Positions 47,741-57,730 of a stretch of 64,000 nucleotides of DNA are shown here, piece by piece; within the stretch, counting starts at the first letter, position 1, and every line of letters begins with the position of its first letter. The position numbers were made by a program, and so were the translations under genes. The notes beneath the pieces are model-generated. The model searched no databases. It saw only the letters and a program-made list of their open reading frames with translations, and was not told the DNA's origin. This stretch comes from Bifidobacterium xylocopae (GTDB taxonomy: Bacteria > Actinomycetota > Actinomycetes > Actinomycetales > Bifidobacteriaceae), in assembly GCF_003315615.1 (NCBI RefSeq), contig NZ_PDCH01000003.1, positions 1 to 64,000 of the forward strand. Reading direction: 5' to 3'.

Positions 47741-49031
47741 CCGCTGTTGACCGCCACCGGTTGAGCAGGACCCGCGAGACGGCGGCGGACAAGGCGACGG
47801 CCAGAGCCAAGGGCATCAAGGCAGGGGCCGGCAGGTGACAGACCTCGAAGAGCATGAACAGGGCCATGAGCGGGGCCTGCTGGGATGCAGCAAGGGTGGC
47901 GGCGGCACCAATCACAGCGGCCTGCCAGAAGGGAATGCCGGGGAGGAAGAGCGAGCAAGCCAAGGCGAGAATCGCCCCAAGCACGGCCCCAAGCGCGATC
48001 GAAGGGGTCAGCGTACCTCCTGCGGCGCCGGCGCGTATGGTGAAAACGGTGCAGATGGCCTTCCATACCCCGAATGTCAGGAACAGCAGGATCAGCATCC
48101 ACACCGACCGTCCCTCGGCGGTGGAAACCGAAGAGGAGTCAAGTGACATCGCGGCCTGGGCCAAAGCCCGCCCGTTACCCATCACTTGGGGCACAATCGT
48201 GGCGACCAAGCCGGTCATGGCCGCTACAGCAGGCAACTGCCACAGGATGGCCCTGCCGGTGGTCTGCTGGGACTCGGCCCAGGAGGTCAAGCGCCTGAAT
48301 GCCGCCCCGAGCGCCCCGGACAAAGGCCCTGCCACCAACGCGAAGAGCATGGCCCACCGCGAGAAGGGCTGGGAACCCACCTCATAGTAAGATTCAAAGC
48401 CCTTGATGGAACCCCCCACCAGGGTGGCCACCGAGGACATTCCCAGACAGACCGCTACAGTCGTCAGGTCGGCGGAGGCCAGCAACACCTCCACACCGAA
48501 CAGGGTTCCGGTAAGCGGGGAGATATAGATACCGGCGAAACCTGCGCCGGCAGCGGCGGCGACCAGCAGCGGGCGATCGGACTCGCGCAGGCCCAGCCTA
48601 TGGGTCAAGCGGAACCAGACGCCGCCCAGCATGGCGCCGGCCTCGCGGGGGGCCACCTCTCGACCGATCGAACCGCCGGTGGCGACCAGGAAGATCTGGG
48701 TAAGCACATGCACAACCGTCTGCCACACAGGCATCCAAGCGCCTTTGACCGCCTCCGCCACCGAAGGCACCCTCCTGGCCTTGTTGCGCAGAAGCCACCA
48801 AACGACAGCCGCCACCACCCCACCTGCCAACACTGACAATAACCTGCGCAACGGCTGCACACCGAGGGGCCCCGGCACCCCTGGCCCCTCGACGAACCCC
48901 ATGAAGCCCCGCTCCACCACGTCGAGGAACAGTGAAAGCAGACCGGAAGAGACGCCGGCAAGCACCCCCAGGACGACCGTGGATAGGGCAAGAGACCACA
49001 CCCGGGGCATGAACGGCCCGGAATCGTCCAT
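47730..49031 (-). CDS. ClC-type chloride channel/antiporter
   Basis: The protein of about 433 residues has 10 or more hydrophobic helices and the ClC filter regions: GGSIGREVAPREAG (the gating glutamate motif, with VAP where many have GP), and GAAGGTLTPSIALGAVLGA near the C-terminal half. ClC proteins exchange chloride for protons or conduct chloride. There is no C-terminal CBS pair. The ATG at 49031 is used; a GTG at 49091 without a ribosome site is possible. It follows the S9 peptidase on the same strand. Confidence 0.82.
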   Translation of the reverse strand: MDDSGPFMPRVWSLALSTVVLGVLAGVSSGLLSLFLDVVERGFMGFVEGPGVPGPLGVQPLRRLLSVLAGGVVAAVVWWLLRNKARRVPSVAEAVKGAWMPVWQTVVHVLTQIFLVATGGSIGREVAPREAGAMLGGVWFRLTHRLGLRESDRPLLVAAAAGAGFAGIYISPLTGTLFGVEVLLASADLTTVAVCLGMSSVATLVGGSIKGFESYYEVGSQPFSRWAMLFALVAGPLSGALGAAFRRLTSWAESQQTTGRAILWQLPAVAAMTGLVATIVPQVMGNGRALAQAAMSLDSSSVSTAEGRSVWMLILLFLTFGVWKAICTVFTIRAGAAGGTLTPSIALGAVLGAILALACSLFLPGIPFWQAAVIGAAATLAASQQAPLMALFMLFEVCHLPAPALMPLALAVALSAAVSRVLLNRWRSTAAVQ

Positions 49032-49158
49032 ACGGGCCTGTTCCCCGGTGGGCCGGCTTTCGTGCGATGCTGTCTGTGCTGCTGTATTCACGCCCACTAA
49101 TCTATCGAAGTGTCGAGCCAAACCCACAAATCCGCGCAAACAGGCCGCAGGCCGACCC

Positions 49159-51549
49159 TCAGACCCGCGCCTGGACACCGAGGGCCCGGTACAGGAAGTC
49201 CCGCTGGAGGAGCAGGAGGTTCTCGGCCACAATCGGGTCGTTGGTCATGTGGGTGATGCCGGTCAGGGGCAGGACCGTGTGGGCCTTGCCGGCGGCCATC
49301 AGGGCCTGGGAGAGACGCAGGGTGTTGGCCACCGAGACGTTGTCGTCGGCGAAACCATGAATCAGCATGAGCGGCCGGCGCAGCTTGGGGGCGTCGTCAA
49401 TGATGGAATTACGCCGGTAGACCTCCGGATCCAGGCCCAGATACCGCTCGGTGTAGTGGGTGTCGTACAAGGTCCAGTCGGTGGGCGGTGCGCCCGCGCA
49501 GGCCGCGTGCACCACGTCGGGCGCCCGCAGCACGGACAGGGCGGAGAGAAAACCGCCATAGGACCAGCCGACCATGGCCACCCGGCTCAGGTCGGCCTGG
49601 GGCACCAGGTCGGGCAGGGCCCGGACAGCCGCCACCTGGTCGTCCAGGGTCACCTGTGCCATGTCCTCGAAAATGGCCCGATCCCAGGCGGGTCCGCGCC
49701 CGGTGGTGCCGTGACCGTCGGCGGTGAGCACGATGAAGCCCTGGTCCGCCCACCACTGGGACTCCCAGTAGTAGGACTGGCTGAACACCACCTGCTGGAA
49801 GCCGGGGCCCCCGTAAGGCTTGAGCAGGACCGGGAGCTTATCCTCACCGGCCCAGGGACTGGACCCGCTGGGCCGCACCACCGCGCCGAAGAGCTGGTCA
49901 TCCCCAAGGCGCACAAAGTCCACGTTCGGTTTGAAGCCAGGGTCAGCTGCCTTGCTGGAAAGGCGGGCGCAGGCCTCCACCCCGCTCTGGGGGCCGGCCT
50001 TGCCGGCGCAAACCAGGGCATCCAGATGCGCGTCCGGCGCCAGAAGGGAATGCCAGGCTGTCACACCCGGCTCCTGCATGGTGCGCCCGGACACGACGAT
50101 ACCCCGCCCCGAGCGTGAAGCCGTCCACACCCCCGGTCGCGGATTGAGCACCGTCAGGCTACCGTCGTAACCAAAGCGTACCAAGTCGAAGGAACGGGGA
50201 TCGGAGGAAACGACCGCGAGCGCGTCGGTCTCGCCCAGGTCCAGGAGCTCACGCAACTGGCAACCCACAGGCGAAAGGGCCTGCCCGCCCACAGCCAACC
50301 GCGTGGTGTCCGCTTCGCGGTCGATGACCGCCTCCGCCAGGCGCCCATCCGGTGTCCACGCAGGCAGGCCTGGCACCAGGTCCAGCCACTGGGGGTCCTC
50401 ATGCTCGCTGAGGACTCGGCTGGTGAGAGCAGGCAAGGCCTCGATGCCAGCGAAATCCAAAGTCCGGACGCCGATGCCGATGGCGGACTGGGCACCGGGA
50501 GCGCTCACATCCAGACCCAACACCATGTCATGGGTCTGCCTCCGGTCCTGCACCAGGAGCAGGGGCGCGTGGCCCTTCTGCCAGCGCACGACGGCCAGGT
50601 ACTCATAAGCCCGATGGTCCCAGCCGGCCTGTGCCAGGGAGACGGCAGATCCGTCGGACCCGAGCCGGACCAGCAGCAGCCGGACCCGCGCATTGGAGGA
50701 CAGCGCCCTGGCATAGCGCCGAGCCTGGGCGGGGTGGCTGGGATCGGCGGGGTCGCTGATGTACCAGACCGGTTCGGGACCGGCATCGAAGGCCTCCACC
50801 AGCAGGGCATCAGAGTCGGGCGACCACCAGAAGCCCTGGTAGCGGTCCATCTCCTCGCCAGCCACGAATTCTGCCAGGCCCAACCTGACCTCGTCGCCGG
50901 CACCCTGATCCAGGCCCATGGCCACGCAGGCCGCATCGGCCGCGAAGTCGGCGCCTATCGTCACGACGGCCAACTCCCGGCCTGTCGTATAGGCCACACG
51001 GGTCCCATCGGGAGAGATGACCGGATTGAGGATGCCGTGCCCGGCCGCCAGTTGTGGCGGCAAGGCAAGCGGCCTGGTCTCACCGCCCAATCCGTCCTGA
51101 GTCAACTGGGTGAGCCAGAGCCGGCCGCCCAACGCGAATACCAGCCGGTGACCCGCCGTATCGACGCTGTACGCCACAATGCCCCGACCACCCTCACGCG
51201 AGCGCTCACGGCGGGCCAGCTCCTCTGCAGGCACCTCCTCCCGGCCGGCGTCAGCCAGGAGCTCCTTGGGGTCGGCCAACAGGACTTCATGTTCATGCTG
51301 CTGCCCATCCCGGTCGACCACGCTCATCCACAGGCTGGTCTCGAAGTCCTCGGGACCGTCCGAACGCAGGAAGAAAGCCCGCCGGCCGCCACCGACGACC
51401 CGCATCGACCGGGGGGCGCCCAGGGTGAATCGCAGGGAGCGCGCCTTGGCCTGGGGGAAGCGGGCTATCCGGTCGCGGGCCTCCCCCTCCCGCTCTCCAG
51501 ACACTCCAGGCATCCCTTCACCGTTGCTTCGCTGCGTCTGCTCAACCAT
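49159..51549 (-). CDS. S9 family dipeptidyl-peptidase IV-like serine peptidase
   Basis: This cytosolic peptidase has about 796 residues. The N-terminal two thirds form a beta-propeller (DPP IV N-terminal domain), and the C-terminal hydrolase has the Ser in GWSYGGFLSAL, Asp in HGFADDNVSV and His in GITHMTNDP. It should cleave dipeptides or short peptides, often after proline. The chosen ATG follows AGGACGGC; a GTG 15 codons upstream (51594) is possible. It is divergent from the cell-wall operon. Confidence 0.88.
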   Translation of the reverse strand: MVEQTQRSNGEGMPGVSGEREGEARDRIARFPQAKARSLRFTLGAPRSMRVVGGGRRAFFLRSDGPEDFETSLWMSVVDRDGQQHEHEVLLADPKELLADAGREEVPAEELARRERSREGGRGIVAYSVDTAGHRLVFALGGRLWLTQLTQDGLGGETRPLALPPQLAAGHGILNPVISPDGTRVAYTTGRELAVVTIGADFAADAACVAMGLDQGAGDEVRLGLAEFVAGEEMDRYQGFWWSPDSDALLVEAFDAGPEPVWYISDPADPSHPAQARRYARALSSNARVRLLLVRLGSDGSAVSLAQAGWDHRAYEYLAVVRWQKGHAPLLLVQDRRQTHDMVLGLDVSAPGAQSAIGIGVRTLDFAGIEALPALTSRVLSEHEDPQWLDLVPGLPAWTPDGRLAEAVIDREADTTRLAVGGQALSPVGCQLRELLDLGETDALAVVSSDPRSFDLVRFGYDGSLTVLNPRPGVWTASRSGRGIVVSGRTMQEPGVTAWHSLLAPDAHLDALVCAGKAGPQSGVEACARLSSKAADPGFKPNVDFVRLGDDQLFGAVVRPSGSSPWAGEDKLPVLLKPYGGPGFQQVVFSQSYYWESQWWADQGFIVLTADGHGTTGRGPAWDRAIFEDMAQVTLDDQVAAVRALPDLVPQADLSRVAMVGWSYGGFLSALSVLRAPDVVHAACAGAPPTDWTLYDTHYTERYLGLDPEVYRRNSIIDDAPKLRRPLMLIHGFADDNVSVANTLRLSQALMAAGKAHTVLPLTGITHMTNDPIVAENLLLLQRDFLYRALGVQARV

Positions 51550-51752
51550 GCCGTCCTGCACTTTCCGCTTGGGACTTGGGAACCGGTCACACACCTTCGG
51601 CGGACCGTCCCACGCCTCCCGCTTGCACGTTTCGCGCTCTTACGCCGACAGTCTATGGCCCGACCACCCCAAGACCAAGGGTTCAGGTCAAGGGCATAAA
51701 AAGCATGCCCGCATATATCCGGAATGAAGAAATTGCAAGCATCGGACCGCTT

Positions 51753-51783
51753 TTCACGCTTGTTTGCGCGACTTGCGTAGGAT
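51753..51783 (+). promoter_or_regulatory. Candidate promoter of the fhaA-pknB operon
   Basis: TTCACG, a 19-base spacer and TAGGAT, followed 13 bases later by the AGGAAAGGG ribosome site of fhaA. The spacer is long, so this is tentative. Confidence 0.33.
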
Positions 51784-51810
51784 GGAGGGGTTACTAGGAA
51801 AGGGATGACT

Positions 51811-52518
51811 ATGAGCGTTCTCGATCGTTTTGAGAAGAGCGTTGAAGGCGCCGTGAACGGCGTTTTTTCAAAGTTCGGCTCCAAGGATCTGCAGCCCGTC
51901 GATCTGTCGAGCGCCCTCGAGCGCGAGATTGACGCGCAGGCCATGCCTGTCGGTCGCGACCGCACCGTGGCACCCAATGAATACCGTTTCCAGCTCTCCA
52001 CTCCCGACTTCGACCGGATCGAGCAGTGGGGTTCCGAGGCCCTGGCCAACGAACTCGCCGACAATCTGACCAAATACGCCGAGAGCCAGCATTACGCCTT
52101 CGTCGGCCCCGTCGTGGTCATTTTCGAGGAGGATCTGGAACTCAGCAAAGGCGACTTCCATCTGGTCTCCGAGTCCGTGCAGGGCAATGCGGCGCCGGCA
52201 ACCGCCGCCTCCGATTCCCAGGACTGCCCGGTCCTGGAGATCAACGGCCGCCAGTACCTGCTGACCGCCCCTTCCACGGTGATCGGCCGTGGGTCGGCCT
52301 GCGACATCGTGATAGACGATCCGGGCATCTCCCGCAAGCACCTCCAGATCGACATCACCGACAAGGGCGTGATCGCCCGCGACCTGGGCTCCACCAACGG
52401 CACCTATGTGGAGGGCCATCAGGTCCCCGCCGCGACACTGCTGGACGGCAACACCATCACAATCGGCCGCACCCGCATCCTGTACTGGGATTCCTCGCAG
52501 GAGCAAGCGGGGCAATAA
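51811..52518 (+). CDS. fhaA: FHA-domain protein with N-terminal DUF3662
   Basis: The 235-residue protein has an N-terminal DUF3662 domain (about 5-120) and a C-terminal forkhead-associated domain (about 150-230) with GRGSACDIVIDD, SRKHLQI and STNGTYV, which bind phosphothreonine. In mycobacteria FhaA binds phosphorylated cell-wall regulators and is a PknB partner. The ATG at 51811 has AGGAAAGGG at the right distance; the one two codons upstream is too close to it. It is the first gene of the operon. Confidence 0.93.
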   Translation: MSVLDRFEKSVEGAVNGVFSKFGSKDLQPVDLSSALEREIDAQAMPVGRDRTVAPNEYRFQLSTPDFDRIEQWGSEALANELADNLTKYAESQHYAFVGPVVVIFEEDLELSKGDFHLVSESVQGNAAPATAASDSQDCPVLEINGRQYLLTAPSTVIGRGSACDIVIDDPGISRKHLQIDITDKGVIARDLGSTNGTYVEGHQVPAATLLDGNTITIGRTRILYWDSSQEQAGQ

Positions 52519-52547
52519 CCAGACCTTGACGTAAGGTCGTATTACCT

Positions 52548-53081
52548 ATGCTGACCGAACTTACTTTCGCCATATTGAAATATGGCTTCCTGGCTCTGCT
52601 CTGGGTCTTCCTCTGGCTTGTGGTCAGATCCCTGAAAAAGGACATCGAGACCTTTAGCCCCAAGGTGTCACGCACCCAGCGCAGGCGTCAGCGCGCCGCC
52701 AGGAAGGCGGTACCGGCGGCCCTGTCGTCACCGGTGGCCCCTCCCGCGCCGAGCCGTCGTGGACATGGCCGGTTCCAAGCCGATGCGGAGCCTTCGCTGC
52801 TGGTGGTCATCGACGGCCCATTGGCCGGTTCATCACTTCCGCTGGGCGACCAACCTATCACCCTTGGCCGCGCGGCTTCCAATGCCTTGGTCCTGGATGA
52901 CGAATTCGTCTCCTCCCACCATGCGCGCGTATACCGTGATCCGGTCTCCAGCCAGTGGGCCATCGAGGACCTAGGATCCACGAACGGGACCGTTGTGGCC
53001 GACCAGCGCATTACCGACCCCACGATCCTGCCCTCCGGCACACCGGTGCGCATCGGCGCCACCACTTTCGAGCTGAGGTAG
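52548..53081 (+). CDS. fhaB: Membrane-anchored FHA-domain protein
   Basis: The 177-residue protein begins with a membrane helix (about 8-26), has a basic linker (about 38-80) and a C-terminal FHA domain with LGRAASNALVLDD, SSHHARVY and STNGTVV. This matches FhaB/FipA-type proteins, which link PknB signalling to cell division and peptidoglycan. The ribosome site is weak (TAAGGTCG). It lies 29 bases after fhaA and 4 bases before pstP. Confidence 0.92.
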   Translation: MLTELTFAILKYGFLALLWVFLWLVVRSLKKDIETFSPKVSRTQRRRQRAARKAVPAALSSPVAPPAPSRRGHGRFQADAEPSLLVVIDGPLAGSSLPLGDQPITLGRAASNALVLDDEFVSSHHARVYRDPVSSQWAIEDLGSTNGTVVADQRITDPTILPSGTPVRIGATTFELR

Positions 53082-53085
53082 GCCC

Positions 53086-54759
53086 ATGAAAGAACCCCCC
53101 GAAGCCAGCCAGAAGCTTTTCATATGCTCCACGACAGTCTCAGACATCGGCTACGTGCGCAGCGACAACCAGGACTCCTCCTTCGCAGGACAGCGCCTCA
53201 TCGCCATGTGCGACGGCATGGGCGGCCACGCCGGCGGAGACACGGCATCGACCATCGCCATTCGCTCCCTGGCCCACATCGAGCATGACAACCAAGGCGG
53301 GGATGCGGGCCGGCTGGCTCAGATGATGGAGACCTCGGTCATCGCCGCACACGATGCAATCGTCGGCAAGGCCAAGCGGGAACACAGCTTGTCCGGCATG
53401 GGTACCACAGTCACTTCAGTCGCCTTGGCCGGCGGCTATTGGGTCCTGGCCCACATCGGCGACTCACGCGCCTACCTTCTCCGCGACGGCCGATTGCTGA
53501 GGGCCACCCAGGACCACTCTTACGTGCAGCACCTGATCAACACGGGCCGGATCGGTGAATCCGAAGCCAAAAGCCATCCGCAGCGCAACGTCGTGATGCG
53601 GGTGCTTGGCGATTTCGACATCGACCCCCACCCGGACATCTCCATCCGCAAAGCCCGCGCCGGCGACCGCTGGATGTTGTGCTCGGACGGCCTGTGCGGC
53701 GTACTGGAGGACTCCACCATCCGTGAGGCCCTGTCCACGGTGGCCGACCAGGGCGAGTGCGCCCAGCGCCTGGTCACTATGGCCCTGAAGGCGGGCTCCA
53801 CCGACAATGTGACCGTCGTGATCGGCGATGCCACCCTCTCCGAAAACCTCTCGGCCATGGACCTTCCTCGTCAGACCCCCTTGATCGGCGGCGCAGCCGC
53901 ATCCAGCCTGGAGGCTTTGGCCGACATCGTCCATTCGCCTGTGGCCGCCGCGCCCAAACTGCGCCCGGCATCCACCAGCTCGCCGGCCGAGCGGGCCGCA
54001 GCACTGACCCAGTCCGCCCAACACGACGGCGACGGTGAGCCCGCGGTGACTTCCAGGGCCGACGACGCCCCGTCCGAAGCCGATACAGTTGCGCTCAGTG
54101 AGGACATGGAGACCCGGCACCTGGTCCAGCCCTCACAGGCCCGGGAGGAGTCCGGCGACCGGAGTGTGCCCGACACGGGCGAAATCCCCATCGTGCGCAA
54201 GGAGGACGGTTCGGCCACCGCCGACCCCTACGACCCGGATGTGGCCAAAGCCATCCGCAAGGAGCATACCCAGCGTCGCAAGCGTCAGAGGGTCCACAAA
54301 CGACGGATCAGAGAAATCATAGTGGCCGCGGTGCTGACGGTGCTTGTACTGCTGGGAGGAGGTTCCTGGGGTGCCTACTACTGGAGTCAGCAGCAATACT
54401 ACCTGGGCAGCGACGGGAATGTGGTCTCCATTTACCAAGGGGTACCCACCAACGTGTTCGGCCTGTCCCTGTCCCACCCTGTCGAGCGCACCGACATCGA
54501 GCTGGGCGACCTGCCCACCTCCTGGCGGGAGCAGCTGCGGGAAGGCATAACAGTCTCCAACTACGACCAGGCAAGGGAACACGCTGACCTGATCCGGCAT
54601 GAGTCCCGCTCCTTCAAGCACGGGCATCAGACCAGCAGGAACGACAGAAGGGACAGGCACGCTGCCGGTGACTCCGCCAGTCCCGGCAGCCCCACCGCAA
54701 GGAGCGCTCCGCCGGTTCCCGACGGGGGGGTCGCCGTCAGGCACGGAGGGCTGCTATGA
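53086..54759 (+). CDS. pstP: PP2C-type Ser/Thr protein phosphatase
   Basis: PstP removes phosphates from PknA/PknB targets. The 557-residue protein has the metal-binding motifs SDNQDSSF, CDGMGGHAGGD, HIGDSRAYLLRDG, SDGLCGVLED and STDNVTVVIGD in its first 250 residues, a long acidic linker, one membrane helix (about 410-430), and an extracytoplasmic tail of about 125 residues. A run of seven Gs lies near the 3' end (54724-54730). The ATGA overlap with the SEDS gene couples translation. Confidence 0.93.
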   Translation: MKEPPEASQKLFICSTTVSDIGYVRSDNQDSSFAGQRLIAMCDGMGGHAGGDTASTIAIRSLAHIEHDNQGGDAGRLAQMMETSVIAAHDAIVGKAKREHSLSGMGTTVTSVALAGGYWVLAHIGDSRAYLLRDGRLLRATQDHSYVQHLINTGRIGESEAKSHPQRNVVMRVLGDFDIDPHPDISIRKARAGDRWMLCSDGLCGVLEDSTIREALSTVADQGECAQRLVTMALKAGSTDNVTVVIGDATLSENLSAMDLPRQTPLIGGAAASSLEALADIVHSPVAAAPKLRPASTSSPAERAAALTQSAQHDGDGEPAVTSRADDAPSEADTVALSEDMETRHLVQPSQAREESGDRSVPDTGEIPIVRKEDGSATADPYDPDVAKAIRKEHTQRRKRQRVHKRRIREIIVAAVLTVLVLLGGGSWGAYYWSQQQYYLGSDGNVVSIYQGVPTNVFGLSLSHPVERTDIELGDLPTSWREQLREGITVSNYDQAREHADLIRHESRSFKHGHQTSRNDRRDRHAAGDSASPGSPTARSAPPVPDGGVAVRHGGLL

Positions 54760-56270
54760 CCCTGACCCGCCTGCGCCGCATAGGCCTGCTGCTGTTCGCC
54801 TTGGCCCTCGGTTTCATCGCCTTCTTCCAGATGTTCGAACGCACCGTCGGCTCCATCCCCAGCCAGTACATCTTTCTCCTGCCGGTCACAGGACTGCTCT
54901 TCGTTGGACTGTGGGCCGTGCTCGAGGTCTTCCAACCCTACGCCAGCCAAGTGATCCTTCCCTGTCTGGTGGTTCTGAGTTCCCTGGGCATCACGGTGAT
55001 CGCCCGGATCGACATGCATAACGCGAAAATCGGCGAGGCCACCAACGTGGGCGCCACCCAGCTGATCTGGCTGGACCTCGCGCTGGTCCTGTGCGCCGGC
55101 CTGGCCATTGCGCTGAAGGACTATAGGGTCCTACGCAAATTCTCATATGTGAGCATGGTCGTCGGCATCGTCCTCCTCCTGTCACCGATGATTCCCCACT
55201 TCGGCCGGGAGATCGGCGGCGCCCGCATCTGGGTGGGTGTCGGTTCCCATACCTTGCAACCCGGCGAGTTCGCCAAACTCTTCCTTGCCTTCTTCTTTGC
55301 CGCATACCTGTTCGACCACCGGGACCAGCTTGCCGTGGCGGGACCCAAGCTCCTGGGCATGCGCATGCCCAGGCTCAAGGACCTGGGGCCCATCATCGTG
55401 GTCTGGATCCTCTCGCTGGGGGTCCTGGTCATGCAGCACGACCTGGGCACATCGCTCATGTTCTTCGCCATGTTCGTCTCCATGCTGTATGTCGCCACCG
55501 GCCGCAAGTCCTGGATCGCCATCGGTGCGGTGTTCTTCGTGGCCGGCGCCGTGGCCGCCTCCGTCCTGTTCGCCCATGTAGGCGCACGTGTGGACGCCTG
55601 GCTCCATCCCTTCTCTGCAGAGGAATACAACAAGGACTTCGGTGGCTCCGGACAGCTGGTGCGGGGCATCTTCGGCATGGCCACGGGCGGCCTGCTGGGC
55701 ACCGGCCTGGGACAGGGTCACCCCTGGATCACCCCCCTGGCCAACTCGGACTTCATTTACTCGTCCGTGGGCGAGGAGCTTGGACTCACCGGGCTTCTCG
55801 TGGTGCTGGCGCTCTATCTGGTGATCGTGGCCACTGGCATGGTCGTGGCCATGAAAATCCAGGATGGCTTCGGCAAGCTCCTGGCCTCGGGACTGGTCTT
55901 CACCATGGCCTTCCAGGTGTTCACCGTGGTGGGCGGCATCACCCTGGTCATTCCTCTGACCGGCCTGACCATGCCGTATATGGCCGCCGGTGGCTCCTCC
56001 CTGATCGCCAACTGCATCCTGGCCGTGCTCCTCATCGTCATCTCCAACGCCGCCAACCGCCCGGCCCCGGAGGTCTCCACGGACACCTTCCGCTACGAGG
56101 CCCTGGCCGTTTTACGTGAGCATGAGATGGAGCAGCATAGTCAGGAACGGACCGGCCGTCACACGTCTTCGGACGCCGAATCCGGACCAGCGCCCACCCC
56201 GACCGCTGAGGCCCTGCCCGTCACTGCCGGGCGTTCCCAGCAATCGCGCCGAAAGGAGGCCAGCCGATGA
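54756..56270 (+). CDS. rodA: SEDS family peptidoglycan polymerase (FtsW/RodA)
   Basis: The 504-residue protein has about ten membrane helices and the SEDS signatures GSHTLQPGEFAKL, DLGTSLMFFA and the GLGQGHPWITPLANSDFIYSSVGEELG stretch before the last helices, with PLTGLTMPYMAAGGSS. SEDS proteins polymerise lipid II. The hydrophilic tail is Ser/Pro-rich. The start and stop each overlap neighbours by 4 bases, and pairing with a class B penicillin-binding protein is expected. RodA-type is preferred by position but FtsW is not excluded. Confidence 0.9.
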   Translation: MTLTRLRRIGLLLFALALGFIAFFQMFERTVGSIPSQYIFLLPVTGLLFVGLWAVLEVFQPYASQVILPCLVVLSSLGITVIARIDMHNAKIGEATNVGATQLIWLDLALVLCAGLAIALKDYRVLRKFSYVSMVVGIVLLLSPMIPHFGREIGGARIWVGVGSHTLQPGEFAKLFLAFFFAAYLFDHRDQLAVAGPKLLGMRMPRLKDLGPIIVVWILSLGVLVMQHDLGTSLMFFAMFVSMLYVATGRKSWIAIGAVFFVAGAVAASVLFAHVGARVDAWLHPFSAEEYNKDFGGSGQLVRGIFGMATGGLLGTGLGQGHPWITPLANSDFIYSSVGEELGLTGLLVVLALYLVIVATGMVVAMKIQDGFGKLLASGLVFTMAFQVFTVVGGITLVIPLTGLTMPYMAAGGSSLIANCILAVLLIVISNAANRPAPEVSTDTFRYEALAVLREHEMEQHSQERTGRHTSSDAESGPAPTPTAEALPVTAGRSQQSRRKEASR

Positions 56271-57730
56271 ACAAGTCCCTCCGCCAGCTTTTCACAGCCG
56301 TCATCGCCCTCTTCGTGATCCTGGGCCTGTCCTCCACGACGATCATGGGCATCCGCGCCAACACCCTGAACGAAGACCCACGCAACACCCGCGCCCTCTA
56401 TGTGGAGTACGGAGCGCCACGCGGTGCCATCCTGGCCTCGGATGGCACGATCCTGGCCCATTCCGACCCAATCAACGACTCCTACCAATACCAGCGCAAG
56501 TACACTGCCGGCTCCCTGTACGCACCGGTCACCGGCTACTACTCCATCACCAACCGTACGGACCGTGGGGTCGAAAGCTCGCGCAACCAGCTGCTGAGCG
56601 GGCAGGCTGACAGCCTGTGGCTGGACAGGATCAGGACCCTCTTCACCGGTTCACAGAACAAGGGTGCCTCGATTGAAACCTCCATCAATCCCAGGCTCCA
56701 GCAGGCCGCCTACCAGGCCCTGGGCGGGCAGTCCGGCTCGGTCGTGGCCATCGAACCCTCCACCGGCCGAATTCTTGCCATGGTCTCCACACCTTCCTAT
56801 GACCCAAACGCCCTGGCTGTCCACGACACGGCAACGGCTTCACGGGCCTTCTCCGAACTGGCCTCCCAGGAAGGCAACCCCATGCTCAACCGGGCCAGCT
56901 CCCAGCTCTATCCACCCGGGTCCACTTTCAAGGTGGTTGTAGCCGCGGCAGCCCTGGAGTCCGGCAAGTACAAGGCCGATTCGCAGATACCTGCCGGCCC
57001 CGCCTACACACTGCCGGGTACCACGGTCAACCTGACCAACGCCACACCTGCCGGGAACGGCGTGAACGGCCAAATCGCCATGCAGGATGCCCTGGCTTAC
57101 TCCTCCAACACCGCCTTTGCCCAGCTGGGTGTCGCCCTGGGCGGGGACAGCCTGGGAGACGAAGCCAAGAAGTTCGGGTTCGGCTCCACCATAACCGTGG
57201 ACGGCACCGACTCCACGGGACGCCCCATGAAGGCCACCGCATCCAAGTTCCCGGCCGACGCCAGCCCGGACAAGCTTGCACAGGCTTCAATCGGACAGGG
57301 CGACACGACGACCACCCCAATGCAGAACGCAATGGTGGCGGCCGCTGTGGCCAACGGCGGCAAACTCATGCAACCCACGCTGGTGGACCGGGTGCGGTCC
57401 TCCGACCTGAGCGTGCTGAGCGAGACCACGCCCTCGGTCTACTCACAGCCCTTCTCGCAGGAGACGGCCCAAGCCCTGACCGGCATGATGGAGAACGTGG
57501 TGACCAAGGATTCACCCAATCTACGAATTCCGGGCATCCAGGTGGCCGCCAAGACCGGCACCGCCCAGATCGGCGTGGGCAACACCTCCAACGACGGCTG
57601 GACCATCGGCTTTGCCCCGGCCCAGAAACCCAGGATCGCGGTCGCCGTCGTCGTCCACTCCACCTCCACTTTCGGCGCCGCCTCCGCAGGGCCTATTATG
57701 AAGCGAGTCATGCAGGAGGGCCTCAAGTGA
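56267..57730 (+). CDS. pbpA: Class B penicillin-binding protein (PbpA)
   Basis: The 487-residue transpeptidase has an N-terminal membrane helix (about 10-28), a non-catalytic domain, and the transpeptidase domain with Ser219 in STFK, the SSN motif in YSSNTAF and KTG in AAKTGTAQIG. It cross-links peptidoglycan made by the SEDS partner. It lacks PASTA domains. The start overlaps the SEDS stop (ATGA). Confidence 0.93.
   Translation: MNKSLRQLFTAVIALFVILGLSSTTIMGIRANTLNEDPRNTRALYVEYGAPRGAILASDGTILAHSDPINDSYQYQRKYTAGSLYAPVTGYYSITNRTDRGVESSRNQLLSGQADSLWLDRIRTLFTGSQNKGASIETSINPRLQQAAYQALGGQSGSVVAIEPSTGRILAMVSTPSYDPNALAVHDTATASRAFSELASQEGNPMLNRASSQLYPPGSTFKVVVAAAALESGKYKADSQIPAGPAYTLPGTTVNLTNATPAGNGVNGQIAMQDALAYSSNTAFAQLGVALGGDSLGDEAKKFGFGSTITVDGTDSTGRPMKATASKFPADASPDKLAQASIGQGDTTTTPMQNAMVAAAVANGGKLMQPTLVDRVRSSDLSVLSETTPSVYSQPFSQETAQALTGMMENVVTKDSPNLRIPGIQVAAKTGTAQIGVGNTSNDGWTIGFAPAQKPRIAVAVVVHSTSTFGAASAGPIMKRVMQEGLK

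Noticed and set aside
54724-54730. G7 run in the 3' part of pstP as a phase-variation site
   Set aside because: Seven bases is common in GC-rich DNA and much shorter than the 11-12-base intergenic tracts; the affected tail is also not conserved in type.
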